Shown here: piece after piece, positions 48,543-62,500 of the stretch
Layout of the letters: each line of letters begins with the position of its first letter
Numbering within the stretch: the stretch's first letter is position 1
DNA from: Onchocerca lupi
Lineage: Eukaryota > Nematoda > Chromadorea > Rhabditida > Onchocercidae
NCBI GenBank assembly: GCA_028564675.1
Contig: JAOVVO010000130.1
Location: 87,483 to 151,482, forward strand
Length of the DNA: 64,000 nucleotides
Direction: 5' to 3'
The notes under the pieces: generated by a model
Seen by the model: the letters and a program-made list of their open reading frames with translations, nothing else
What the model was told of the DNA's origin: nothing
Databases searched by the model: none
Position numbers and translations under genes: made by a program

Positions 48543-51478
48543 TTAAATTTTAGTTATCTCAATATTTGTCAAATCATCCAAATTACGCGTTATTTTATTT
48601 ATAGCTCCATGCGCTTCCTCTCGAACAGCTTGCGCGGGATCATTACCATACAAAAATGTTAAAGCATGTAATGCTTTCGGAGACTGAAAGAATCATTAAT
48701 GTTGTTGTTACAGAAAAATATAAAAAAACAGTTATATTAAAATTTCGGATAATTTCAGTTTTTGGTAGGTTAAATTGAACAAAATCATCTTTCTTCTAAT
48801 ATCTTTGTCATTTATGTCTTTTTTTTTTCTTTAACATTTCTAACTTAGGAATGAATAGAATCCGCCTAGATTAATCAGATTAATTCAACAGTTTCACTTA
48901 TTTCCCTAATGTCCTTATATTCAAAAATTTGATTCAAGCATTTTGGAAAAAAATTTAATATATATTAAAAGACATACTCCAAGTGTGCCTAATGCACGGC
49001 AGGCACCTTTACGACTTTGCTCATTCTCATGCTCCAGAAGGCAAATGTAACACATTATCAGGTCGTTACGCAATTGTCCATTTGCTGATAGAAGATAAAG
49101 TTCTGGAAAAAAATGTGCAATTAATTAACATGTGAAATTCATATAATTCTTATTCTCATTAATGATTAACTTGCTTGAAAAAAAAAAAAGTGAATTTCTT
49201 TAAAAAACAGCCTTTAAAGGAATTTATCGAATAATGAACAGGAAAAAAGTATTGCGATCAATATTCACCTATGATTGCTTGCAAATTACGATCCGGACAA
49301 ACAAGCACGAGAGAAATATATCGTAAACTTTCTAGCGGTGGAACAACTGGAACTTGTGATAATCGATTCATAACTTCTTTGACTAGATTAATTTGGCGTG
49401 AACTTAGATGTGACATTATCAGTGCTGTAAATGAATAGATATAATCATTCAATAGCAACATATTGAGAATGGGATAATCTAGATGCAATAAATAAGCAAA
49501 GAATTTGTTACAAATAGTGATTCCTACCTTCATGCGCCAAATTTTCGACGAACGACGTGACATGCTTGCCACGAAACAGATTAACAAATTGAAAGACGCT
49601 AATGTATTCTGGTTCCCACGTATTTTTATCGGTCAATAATGACATCACAGTGTCAATTACTGAAAGTATAAACGCATTAATAGTTTATGATAATAGATAG
49701 AAACTAACTTTAAATTTTATAAGAATTGGAAGATTTATCAAATCTCTTGAATTCAATATCAAAGACAAATTCTCATGAATCCAACAATAATACCTACCGT
49801 TATTGACTAGATCTGGATAACGATTTTCAACCATCGATCCAAAATGACAACGAATCTGTCGCCGCAACGATTCCATCGGTACAATTAGAGTGGTATTCAA
49901 CTGGAAGACTGCGGAAAGCCATACTTCTTGCACTTCCGAATCATTGGTTAACTCATATAACACTGTAAACAGATGAACAATAATTTTCATCTGTCTTTTA
50001 AAAAAAAAAAAGCTTATACAATATATATTTTGCTAATCATTGTGCCCCAATCAATGAATGAAAGGAGAAATATTACAACTAGTATCGCAGTCTCTTCTTA
50101 GGAAATTATGCTGGAAATCAAACGCAACTGGAAAATATAAGCTAAATTGAATAATCAGATAAACTAATGATAAGGCACAGTTAATCGACAAAGCAATGTA
50201 CCATTTTCTCGAGTCAGCGACAAATGTTTTCTTGAAGCTAACTTGATCAATTCATTGAGTGTGGTTGTCTCTTCTTCTAGTCTACCCAACATTTCATTTT
50301 CACGATACTCCAATGGACCGTAAATATTTATTAAAGTCTGAAAATAAAGTTAATGTCATAATTATTGTCCTCCATGAAATCGATTCTAAAAATTTCAATA
50401 TAAAAAGAAACGTAGAAACACCTTGGCCAATGTATTACAACAGTATGCACTGATTTTAATACGCTTCATAGTTCTATTTTTAACAAAAATTTTTCTACTG
50501 ATTTTTTTGGTTATTTGTATGAAATCGGAATTGGGGAAATCCTGGCATCTAGGAATATGTTTCATTCCAGAAGATTAGGTATGAAGACAAAATTTAACAC
50601 CTTAAACTTTACTATTATTAATGAACATTAATTGATACTGCTGATTATATACAGATTTTAAAAGAAATGAACGAACTGTTAATATACTTAAGCATCGTTT
50701 CAAGTGATGCCTAAGACAGAGATGTAATTCTCGAGATATTCCATTAGCTGCTGTTCGATCCCACAAGCGACTCACTAAACAACCACTAGATGAACTATTG
50801 GAACTTGAACGTAACCATAATTCATCCGGATTTCCAAAACATTGACTTTCGGGAGCCAAATCGACAATAACTCCAACAGATTTGCGTCTTTCTTTCTCCT
50901 TCATCTAAAATGATTAAATTCTAAACTCTATTTGAAACTGAAGACCAAAACAGAGATTTTTTGAAAAAAAAAAAAACTCTTAGTCAACACCATATCTACC
51001 TGTCTGAATCGTCTTTGTGACGGGCCTGATCCAGAAGCTCCAAAGCAATTTATCCTATCGATAGTTGCGTAATTCTTAGTACTATATGGAGAGATATGTT
51101 GCCGCAGTGAATCAATACCGCTATCATTTTCTGATCTGCAAGCGAAAAAATCGGAAATATTTTTTTTTTTTTTACGTCAAAAGCTATGTTACATCGCTAT
51201 CTGCATGTATTTCCCTGATTTGGCATTTATAATTTTCTCCAGAAATTTTAACGAAATAAAATCAGAAATAAATAGCAAAATTTGAAGATATGGACATTCA
51301 TGAAATCAAGAATTACAAAGACTGTTTTTCTCTTTAAATGATTCTAAACTAACGTTTGTTCGGCACAATGAAATCTAGAGTTCTCATCATGATCATCCGG
51401 ATAATCGATATCAGTCTCGTTCGTTAATTCGTTCTTCCGGCCAACTGATACTTCATCCTTCATCTGGAATTCTTGCAG

Positions 51479-51523
<45 letters not shown>

Positions 51524-54500
51524 AAATTTCAACTAAAAAGATTAATTAGCTTGGCATTCTGCTTGTACACTGGTTTAAAAAAAATGATAATGACAAACAT
51601 TTTTACCTTCAAAAATCTCTCCCAACGACTTAGACATGACTTGCTAACAGCAATTTCAGGATGTTCCCGAATCAGTTTTGCAATAAATGGTTTGATCAAT
51701 CCGATAAGATATAACAATTCATCTTCAGTTGGTACCAAAGAGGTCGGAGAAATACGCTCACATAACGAATCCTGATTTGAATTTGATACAAGTTGTGACA
51801 CACTAATTGACCGTTTCCATCCATTTTTTAGGTACAATGACTCAGGTACTTCTTTTTTCAGTTCTCCCCGTTTTACAGGCAACGCTTCCACCTATAAATT
51901 TTTATTTTTTCTTTAGAAAAATTTCATAAAAATGAAAACAAATGATGAAATTTAAAAAACACTAAGCGAATCTTGATGATTTTCAATAAATTTTTTTAGA
52001 AAAAAAGATATGCTTGAATTTAAAGAAAATTCAAAACCATCAAGCGTTCCTAAGTTCGATATTATTTAAAAAGAAATTAAAGTTAAATATAAAGTCAAAA
52101 GATTTTAAAACAATCAAGAACATAAAATAAGCTCACCGTATCAATACTTGGGATTGACTTGCTAATATCATCATAAACACTATCTAGGATATTTGTTGAT
52201 GAACGCCAAATTTCTTTTTGTCGCATGAGTTGATTGCTGCGTTTCTTCTCTCGCAATAAGACCCGAGGTTTCTTCTCCTATAAAATAATCTCGCATTATG
52301 CAGTATGAATTTTATCTGAAATTTCAAATTAACCGTGACATTTAACGGTCAAGAATTTTTGTAAAATTAATGGAATTAGTGAACTGTGACTTGAAATCTT
52401 CAAATTTTAGTTGTTGGAAATGTTTGCAAATCATAATTAGACCTTAAAATTTTCAAATTTTGACAGAATATGTATAAAGCACTAAATTAGCAACACACAT
52501 ACAACTGCATCGCTGGTTGATGCATTATCCAGCGAACAATTTTCATTGGAAAATGAACTGCATGTAGTACTTATGCTATTTGAATTTCTTGCATCCATTA
52601 GCGGCCTGCAATTGAGTATATTTGCATCAAATGACTTTACAAAAATAGAAATTTAGATTTCCGGGTAGCAATTCGAAATGGTCAAGAATTATTCTCTATA
52701 CCATGATAAGATATTTACAATCAGCGGAATAGTGATTAAAAAGTTGGATGTTATTAGTATTTAAGTAAGTAAGCAAAATGGTATACTTGTCTGTTACTTT
52801 AAAATTTCTAGCAAATTGTGCAAGCATGTTGTGGAAGATAAACCAAACAAAATTCAAGTTCGCTTATTTAACTTAAATTTTTTAATTTCCAATATCCACA
52901 ATATCAATATGGCACAATATGACTACGGACTATGGTATTACCTTGAAAAAGTCTTTTAAATAATAAAAGGATAAAACTTACATCCAATGAACAACCAATT
53001 CCAATTTGAGTGTTCCAATCTGGTTCAAATTCACTGTTACGAGTTGTGATTGTGAACAAAACATTTCACCTGGATCGAAAGAACGCTCGCTTAGTGTTTT
53101 CGATTTGAAAAAGCGAACCTCTGTGGCCTACAAAATTGAAATTTCTATTTGAGGACTAGAATAACATTTGAAAATAATCACATATATTAAAAAGAAATTT
53201 CTTTTCAAACAAATTCAAACACAAAGTTTTAGATTAGCGAGATTAAAGGAAAATGACTTTCGAGGCGCAACGATTTTAATTTTCCAAATTAAAGATGCTA
53301 ATGAAAATTACCTTAACTTCGATAGGACAATCTGGAAAACATGTAAATATAACGGAGGAATGATCCCAAAGTTGAGTTCGATCCGTTTGGGTCTTACCAC
53401 GTGTTTTCCATTTTTGGGTACCATGCCTGATTGACACTTCAAAAATATCACCAGGTGTTATACGAGCGAATCCAATAATAGCTGCAAAACTTACCGAAAC
53501 AATTTAACTAAATCATTTCTGAACAACTACGAATAAATGATATTTACAAATTTTATAAAGACCCACAAAAAAGAAAGCTAAATGCTTTCATCAAAATTCG
53601 GATTTATGCAAATCGCAAAAAGATTTTTATGAAACGGAAGGATCCTGAAAATATTCCGAAAGAAACAACCATTTACCCAATTAATTAAACAATAAGTCTT
53701 TAACGAGTTTTGGTATCATAATAAATATTCTTCGTCATGGTGTCAACAGAAATTATGAGTATCTTAGGAGCAAAAAAACAGAAAAAACAAACCTTTGATT
53801 TCGATCTGTAAACGACCCACCATACTGTATAATTCCAATTCAACAGCTGCAGCAGCCTGGTTCAAACGTTTTGTCATCCGGTTATTACTACCAAATGATG
53901 GAATTGAACGTGTTGAACCGGTCAATAATCGTAAATCACCAACTGATCCCCCTGGAATTTATTAATTGAAAAAAGAAAAAAAAATGAAAAAACTCAAATT
54001 TTGCACAGAAATTTATTGAAAAAAAAGGAAATTCCTAGACAAATATATATTTAATGTCCAACAAATCCTTGAAAATGACTCATTTGATTCGAAGTTCGAA
54101 AATCATCGCTACACCATCTTTTTTTTGTTGAGATTTTTTTCTTTAAAATGAACTATATAATGCTCATCTTCATTCTCAATGACATTTTAGAAATAACTAT
54201 AATTAGAACGATTTCAGCTATCACCATGATAATCAATCTTATCAAGAAATACTATCAACGAAATCGATCAAAACCAATCTATTGCTTGTGTTAGCTCTCA
54301 AAAATAACAACAAATGGACGGTACTTCAGTATGAGAGCTTTTAGGAATGGAAGTACTTCGAGGTATAAGTGGAAGAGAGGAAGAGGAAGGGAAAGAAAGA
54401 AGGAAAAGAAATTTGTATACCAAAGATTAACTTTTCTAACAATTAAAATTTACCTAAAAGCTAAGACATATATATATATATTCACAAAGTAAATCAAATA

Positions 54501-57500
54501 TAACAATTGGCAAAATTTTCTTTCACAGAAGTAAACATAAATATTATTTTTTCTTAATGTTTAAACTTTACGAAATATGAGATATATAATTAAGCATAAG
54601 TTACGAAGTCAGGAGACTGCTGAATAAGTAAACAATGCGAAGTTTTGATAATAATTCTACTAATAATTAATGACTAGGTATGATTATATAGTTTACTGAT
54701 TAATTAGAGAAACTAAATCAATTCAGCATAATTTAAATGAAGAATCGAATAAATAAATTTCTAATTCGTATATCTTATTTCAATTTTCCAAGTTATTTTT
54801 ACAAACTATTATAGAGTAAATACTTCTCTTTGGCTTCTTCTGGTGATTTGATATTCCAAATATTCAAGAACCCACTGATAGCATTATTAATTGATGCAAA
54901 GATTTCAAATTGGATAAACAAAATTATAAGGAATAATCAGAAAGATAAACATCATTGTTGCTGCGGGCAATGAATTCTTTTGAAATAAACAAGTAATGAT
55001 GATGCATTTGTACGACAAATAACGAGATATTTCAGTCGTTCTTTACCTCTTATTACTACTGAATATAAATCATAATCATAATTCCTAATAATTAGCGATA
55101 AAACTTTAAGCATAAAAAACTATTATAATATTTGATTTTTGAAATTTTGCTTCAAAACAAAATCAGTTCGAAATGAATTTTCAAAATTTTTCAATAATTG
55201 CTCACATTCTTCTTTTCTTTCTTTTCAGTTGCAAAAAAAAAAAAAAAAAAGGAGAGAAAATAACACATTTAAGAGTTCCGTTCAAGTATATTCTTTAAAA
55301 TGAGATATTTTAAAGTGAACGAAATACTCGAATTATTTTCGAAATATGAAAGATTTGAATGGGTTAGGGGAAATATTCCCTGCTCTAGACATTATGTACA
55401 GGTAATCTCAATAACCGCAAAAACAAATAGCATAAAGATATAAAAGAATTCAATGAATACCATTTATGCATTTATTCTAAATTCTAAGTTTAACGTGATA
55501 AAATCAGATGAAAAATTCGTACATACCATCAAAGAATCAATCAAAAAATTACAATTTTCTACAAGTTTGAAACGAAATGAAATTATGTAAAATGGAAAAA
55601 TGCAACTTTAAGATTCGGTAATAAAAAATTTTAAAAAAAAAGAACCTCTGATAGGAATCAAAATTTGGAATCTGGGGAATTTCAATCGAAACGCGACATT
55701 AAGGATTTCTTCTTCATTTCTTGTTTCAAAAAATGCTTCACTAATCGAAAAACTTTAAAATTAAATTTCGAAATTTTTAGAATTCCTTTTTTTCCTTTTT
55801 TCATTCAATTCTGTTCAGGCAAGTTTTAAAATTTTTGACGAAGAAGTTGATAAAACAATATATTCCTTTTTTTTTTTCCTATTTTATGAAAATGCATGAA
55901 ATAAAAATTTAATACGGGGATATAATTCATTCCTTTTTCATAAATCACCCCATATAAACACACAGAATATTAAACTTTATATTATAATTATGCTTTTTCT
56001 CATTTATGAAATGTATGTTAACAACATGGATGTGAGACATTTATTAAAGTTATTTAGGCTTAGTTTCCATGGAATCAAATGAGTGGAACGAATTTCAAAA
56101 TAAAAAACGACAGAAATGCTACAAGTTTTGTGAATGATATGGGAGAAAAGTGTAAAGTTTGCATGAATTTCGAATAAAAAATTTTTGGAAAGAGAAAGCA
56201 ATATTTCATTTTCTTTTGAAATAGATACTATTCTAAAACGAACAAAAAAAGTTAAAAAAAAATTCATTAGGTTTCTATAAAATTTGCACATTTTGGTTAA
56301 TTTCGATTTAAATTTGTAATTAACAAATTAACTAAAAGTTAGGATAGCATCCATTTCTTCTAAGATATCTTTCGAACAAAAACTTCAACATTGCTTATTC
56401 GAGATAAACTCTGATTCATTTGATGTATTTCAGTTTTTTCGCATACTTTCTCCTTGTTTATCTCATCTTCTTTTCTTGCACAATATTATCACTCTTTATC
56501 TTTCTTATGTTACTTTAATACCAGAAAACAAAGACAATACTTACCTTTTAAATTATTGTAAACAGTAATCTGCCCAAGATATTGCTCGCGAAGTTTTGCA
56601 ATTCGATCTGCATGCTTCGCATAAAGCTGCTCATTCTCTTCTGCTATTTTCAACTCCTAAATTATTTATATAATTTTTGTGAAAGTTTTTTAATCTAATT
56701 CTACCAATATCGTTTATATTTTTGCAAGATATAACAGCTTTTTGTATGCAACCTATCTTGCCAAAGAAAAAAGAAAGAAATTATACTGTTTAATTAAGTA
56801 AATTGAAATTAATTTTTATGAGTGTCTTAATTAATTCGAAGACAATAGGACATTAGTGAAAGTCGGTATCTTTGGGGTCGTATATGAATGTAATTAATCT
56901 ATCACCGCAGTTGTCAATAGCTATAAATCGAATTAAATATTGAAATGTCATCGTTGTATTCGTAACATATTCATCTTTTTTTTCCACTCTAACGGTAGTG
57001 GATTATTTTCATCTGAAAAAAATGATTCAAAAATATGCAAAAATGGATGAAAAAAAAAAGTCTCCTATATTTCGAAAGAATTGAAACGAACCTTTTGCAA
57101 GATTTGTTGCTCATCTAAACTATCAGGGTGCAACGACTCCAGACGAGCTTTTAACCATGCCACTTCATTTGCATGATGATTCACAAATGAACTAAAATTT
57201 AAGAAATTTACAGAATAGCCATTTTCAATAAGCCAGTCAATTGCATATTTTATCTGACAAAAGTGAATTTAGTTTTTAAAAATGACCAAATATAAAATTT
57301 GAGAAAAAGATTAAAGAAAAATTCCGCAGAATACTGTTTTTCTTTTTTTTGATTTATTCTCCAATACATTATCGATAGCATACCTTCCAATGAAATTTTG
57401 CAATTTTACTACACCAATAACTTATCAACATGAACTTATCATTCAAATATCGATTACCTGAAACCACGAAGAAGAGCGTCAAAGAGTAGTTGAAGTCGTT

Positions 57501-57591
57501 GCTGTACTGCTTCACTTTGATATCGTTTCATTAAATGTTGCCAGAAGTAATTTAGTGAAGTTGAACCCGTTGATGAAGTATTTGATAGAAC
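48543..57591 (-). CDS. RIPOR: RIPOR/FAM65-type Rho-family-interacting protein (5' end not found)
   Basis: Exons (complement): 57458-57591, 57092-57191, 56545-56656, 53793-53951, 53312-53481, 52982-53127, 52503-52605, 52137-52277, 51607-51891, 51354-51463, 51000-51135, 50639-50904, 50422-50497, 50202-50337, 49798-49962, 49528-49659, 49269-49424, 48978-49102, 48543-48683. They encode about 930 residues. Vertebrate RIPOR proteins bind active Rho GTPases and steer cell polarity, migration and Golgi positioning. The N-terminal part is a coiled-coil helical region (LKARLESLHPDSLDEQQ; KHADRIAKLREQYLGQ). Next comes the family block GFARITPGDIFEVSIRHG-TQKWKTRGK and LNQIGTLKLELVVHW. A long Ser/Asn-rich linker follows. 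C-terminal HEAT-like helices include LSAVFQLNTTLIVP, ENRYPDLVN, YISVFQFVNLF, LLEHENEQSRKGACRALG and VREEAHGAINKI, each alignable to human RIPOR in order. The first listed exon opens at an acceptor, so at least one upstream exon is missing. The exon at 50422-50497 could instead begin at 50449. Confidence 0.86.
51482..51521. repeat. Poly-A run of 40 (poly-T on the RIPOR sense strand)
   Basis: The longest homopolymer in the window. On the RIPOR strand it is poly-T ending about 18 bases before the acceptor of the exon 51354-51463. Confidence 0.95.
53952..56544 (-). other. 2.6-kb intron of RIPOR
   Basis: This is much longer than the other introns in the window. I saw no nested gene on either strand; the content is AT-rich with several A/T runs. 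Its flanking exons agree in phase (1/1). Confidence 0.6.
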
Positions 57592-58016
57592 CTAAAATAC
57601 ATTAATTACAATCTTTTGAAACATTAATATATAATATGCGGTAAATATTTCATATCAAATCTATAACAAAATTATTTATCCTTTTTTTTTTCTGTTAAAT
57701 ATTTGAATAATTGATGAAATTAATGACTGAATAAAAATTTTCGTCTATGGAAAAAAAAAATGGATGATATAAAAATTTGAAATTTTTCCTAATTTCATTC
57801 TTTTTCGGGGTTATTTTTTGTGCAAAAAAAAACTTCGCAAACAAGATGAAATATATGCAAATAAATATATGTCAACAAATCGATTCACATGTATCACCAA
57901 AAGAAAAAAAAAAAATTAGGAAGTAAGAAAAAAGAAGGAAGAAGGGAAAAAAAATTAAAAGATGCAAATTAACAATTAGGAAATGGAAATCTTTTTTGGT
58001 ATGATGGAAGGAAGTT

Positions 58017-58152
58017 TGACCTTGTCGTTAATTGAATTTAGGAGGAGGAAAAAAAAAGAGAAGAAATACCAATTGGACGAAAATATCATCATTGACCTAT
58101 AGTGAGGTCACAACAGTCATCTGATTTCAACAGATATGACCTCACGGTCATA
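58017..58152. promoter_or_regulatory. Cluster of nuclear-receptor-type AGGTCA half-sites
   Basis: Three elements lie within 136 bases. TGACCTTG is at 58018 (CAAGGTCA on the other strand, an extended monomer site of the NR5A/ERR type). TGACCT-n6-AGGTCA, an everted repeat, is at 58093-58110. A perfect 7+4+7 inverted repeat, TATGACC-TCAC-GGTCATA, is at 58135-58152. They lie about 0.4-0.6 kb upstream of the first recognised RIPOR exon. Confidence 0.45.
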
Positions 58153-58860
58153 TTTTATGGATCAATATTGGACGGAAATGATTTTTGCTAGAATAGAATA
58201 ATTCAAAATCGACATAATTGATGAAGGAAATGAAAATTGTATAGCTATTAGTGAGCAAGCCAATAAAACATGTTAAAGAAGAAGATGAAAAAAAATGATA
58301 AGCGCATGAAATGAATCAATCAAAATTGATATTAAAAATAAAAGTACACGTGTTACGTGTATATAGATTCCACGTAATACATCGATTTACGTTTACATTC
58401 TGAAATGAGAAAGTATTCGGACAAATCAAAGATGAAAAAGAATTGTTCCTTTCTTTCTCTTCTCAATCAACGCTAGATTTAACAAAATACAATAAAAAAG
58501 TTTGCTTTAACATGAAATGCTTAGAATGACAAATAATATAAGCTGATGATGTTTAAAAACATGACTGATATAATTCATCAAATTCTTTGCTTAAATCAAA
58601 AATTTTTATTGTACTTTTTTTCTCATCGTTGCATTATGCTCTTATCATATCAAAACATTCAATTTATCACAATTTATCTGTCAATCATTCAAAATTCCTT
58701 CCTTTTCTTTTTCTTTTTTTTTCTTATTATTATTGTCAAAATTATTGTTACGACTAAGGCTGAAATTAATTGTTGCATTATTGTCCAGCGTTACTAAGGT
58801 TGAAATTTTCATAATTTTATAAAATATACGTTTTAACGTAAATAAAATCAGCTATTTAAA

Positions 58861-58940
58861 GCGTACGTGAAAATTTTGACACGTAGGAGTTGCAATGCGT
58901 ACGTGAGAATTGTAATGTATACGTGAAAATTGTAACGTAA
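58861..58940. repeat. Imperfect tandem repeat with ACGTGA cores
   Basis: Three units of roughly 20 bases carry TACGTGA followed by R-AATTGTAA (one unit starts with an extra divergent segment). A related ACGTG-rich patch with a CACGTG box is at 58347-58360. Confidence 0.7.
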
Positions 58941-59245
58941 TCATTTTGATGATTAGAGTAGTAGAGAAAGACATAAAAATGAAAGAATAATGTTGCCATT
59001 GAATGATTAAGCTGTTTTATATTATATAATTTATGCATGTGACAAAAATTCTCGATGAATTACGAAAAAATGAAGAGAGAATTAGGAAATTTTTCATCAG
59101 AGAAGAGGAAATGTTAGAATGAGAAAGAAACGAAGAGAGGAAGAGGAAGGAAAGAAGGGAAAAAAATATTGTAAGCAATAGGAGAGGAGGGAAAGAAATT
59201 GTCGTGTAAATGATCGGAGATGAACGTGTTCAATGGAAAAAAGTA

Positions 59246-59508
59246 TGAATGAGTGAATGAATGAATGAATGGATGAATGAATGAATGGATGAATGGATGA
59301 ATGAATGAGTGATTGAACGGATGAATAAGCAGATAAGCGAATGAATGAACGAATGAACGAACGAACGAAAGAATGAGTGAATGGATGAATAAATGGACGA
59401 AGGAATAAGCGAGTAAATGGATGGAGGAATGAATGAATGAATGGGCGAATGAATGAATAAATGAATGAACGAATGAATGAATGAGTGATTGAATGAATGA
59501 ATAAATGG
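59246..59508. repeat. (GAAT)n-type tetranucleotide array
   Basis: About 260 bases of GAAT/GAAC/GGAT/GAGT units, roughly in register. The period of four keeps the minus strand open for 145 codons as a Ser-Phe-Ile-His repeat, which I regard as an artefact. Confidence 0.92.
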
Positions 59509-62500
59509 AAGGAATTAAAAGGAATGATTTTCATTTTATTGAGATCATTTAGCTTGATTCATCTTTTTTCTTTACAATCAAACAAAATTTACATTATCAC
59601 TACTGTACGATCATCTGGCCATCTAAAAGCGTTCTATTGAAATTTTAGTCTTAACAATGATCATTTTCTAAGTAATAAGCAAGAAAAGAGTGAAAAAGGA
59701 TGGGAAAAAAATGTAAAAAATTTTTAATGGAATTAATTGGTTGACAAATTTTGAAATTTTTGAAAATTATTTTGCAAAATGAAATTTTTTTTTTCGAGAA
59801 AAATTTTAAATAATAAATTGTAAAGAATAGTAATATTTTATTATATACAAAAGAGCATAATCGTAAACATTCGTAATAAAAGGATATTGTATTGAATAAT
59901 TGGTAATAATTAGTAATTATAACAATGCAGTGATAGTGATTAAGATTTTTATCATTTATCTTATCGTCTACATGGATGTCGGAATTACCGTAAAGATAAA
60001 ATAGATGAAGGAGCAATTTGAAAAAAACGAAAAAAAAAAGCATATCAAGATAAAAAGAAAACTTATAACATTATTATTTACTAATCCATTATCATCGGTT
60101 AGCTAATTAAAATTGAAAAAACTTCAACGGAAATAACTAATGCAGAATTTATTGCAAAAAAAAAAAAATTCTTTATCAAGTTTTATTATCATTTAATGAA
60201 TTATTCAACGAATAGTATTTTAATATTAATTATTCTAAAAGCAGAAACAAAGAAGGTTCTTTTTTTTTTTTTGAAGTAGTAAAAAAACAAGAATTACTTA
60301 CTGAAAAAATAAATCAAGAATTGATATAAATTGAAAAAGAATAATGAGATAAAAGGACGTGGATAAAAAAGTAGAATAGATGAGATGTGGTAGTCGGTAT
60401 AATATGATCGGATTGAAATGGAAATAAAATGGACATTAAATCCTTCTTTTATTTTAAATTATATTTTTTGAATCCTTGAAATTCAATCCTTTTCCTGTTT
60501 TTTTTTTTCCCCTCCTTGAAACATCGGCATTTCTCAAAAAAAAAGAACAAAAATTAAATTATTAAATCGTATGAAATAGTAATGAGGTATTTGTCGAATA
60601 GATTTTGCCATATAATTTAATCATTCAATAAAATTTTTATAAAAAATTTTTTGCCATCATATGTCTATTTTATTATCCTGATTATTATTTTACAATTATT
60701 TATGCAAGAACTTTGTCAAAAAATTTAAAAAAAAAATTTTTTTTTTTAAACTTTCTCAAATATTTTATTCATTCAATGGAAAAGTATGCTTGAAATTAAT
60801 TAGTTAAGAAATAATGATATTAGATGATGGGAAATTTTTATTCATATTAAACATTTAAAAAATATGAAAAAATATTTCCAGAAATTGGATACTTAATTTT
60901 TAGTATTTAAAGATTGTATTTAGGGTATATGTTGATCTGTAAACAATAATTCATCCAAAAAAATTTATGCCCAAGAATTAATATTGTAATTGTCATGCTC
61001 AAATAAAAATATTTCATTGCAAAATTTTTTCTATCATTGAAGAAATTTTCTTGAAAATTTCAAAAAAAAGAAACTATGACAGGAATGAAGATTTATAAAT
61101 GCTATTAATAGTTACACATTTATTGATTAATCCAAAATAAAATTTGAAGCAAAAGCGGAATAATATTTCACTTCTCTCTTCAAAAAATAAAAATAAATGA
61201 ATAAAATAAGCAAACAAAATGGAATAGCAAGAAAACAATGCATGGAAATTTTATAGGTATTGAAAACTTGAACAATCGCATCCAAATTTTTTGGATGATT
61301 CAAAAATGTATTGCTTTGAATAAATTGAACAAAAGAAAAAAAAAAAAAAAAAAGAAAAAATGTTAGCTTTCATGAAATATTATTGAATTATTCGTCTCTC
61401 TCTTTGTTTCATTCAGTATATTCGACAAAGTAGAAAATTATTCGAAATTCTAAAAAAGATATGATTGATTGAATTTATAAAATTACTGAATGCATAATCA
61501 GCTGGAACTTTTTGATAAAAAATTATGGAAAATATTTGATAATAAATGAATTATTAAAATTTATCTAATTCTATTAGCAACTAAATATGTAAATTAATTC
61601 GTAAACAAAAAATTTCCAATTGTTTTTTATGTAATGCGTTATAAATATTTTATTTACACCTAATTTTTCAAATCTTACAAATCAATAATTTTTCCATTTG
61701 TTTGTTTGAATTCTTGTAGTTAAATTGTTTATTGTTAAAGGAAATGATAGTTTGATTAAGCATCATCAATTTGACATTTAAGCTAATGCCTGGGGAAATT
61801 TTTCCGAATGCTATAATTTTCCAAGAGTAAACAATTACTAATCAATTTGATGGGAATAAACAATTACTAATTAGAAGCAATATGAGCAATAAAACTTAAT
61901 GAAGAAGAAAAAAATGATGTATTCAAATACAAATTTAACGCAAAATAAACAAAAGACATTTCTTAATTATTTTTATCAATTTGACAGTTAAGATAATGTT
62001 AAATGATAAATAAATGATTACTACGACCAATCTAATATATTAAATGAATAGAATTTTTGAATGTTTTGTAATTTCATTCTATTTATCTACCTGTATACAT
62101 ATTACAGGAGAGTTTTTAATATGGGTAATATACCCAAAATATTCATGAAAAAAAGTGCTCAAAATAAAGGTGAAAATTTTTATTTGAAATAATTAAATAC
62201 ATGCATTCAATATAAATGATAATAATTTGTGCAATTAAATTTATAACAAACGATCAATAAAATGTATATTAAAGGTAAACTGTGTATATTCACCTGCATA
62301 TTAAAGGTTTATTAAGAAATTACCTTTAAAGTAAAAAAATATTTTGAGTATAATAGGAAATAATGTCAAGTTATTTGCCTCAATGATTTCAATGTTTACA
62401 GTAGTTAAGTAAGCAAATAAAAATATGATTAATTCCGGTATTTTGCAAAATAAATGGCAAGAAAAACTGTACAGCAAACATTACGGTATATTTGATTCCA

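Noticed and set aside
59097..59534. 145-codon open frame, minus strand, Ser/Phe/Ile/His repeats
   Set aside because: Produced by the GAAT tetranucleotide array; no splice or start context and no domain content.
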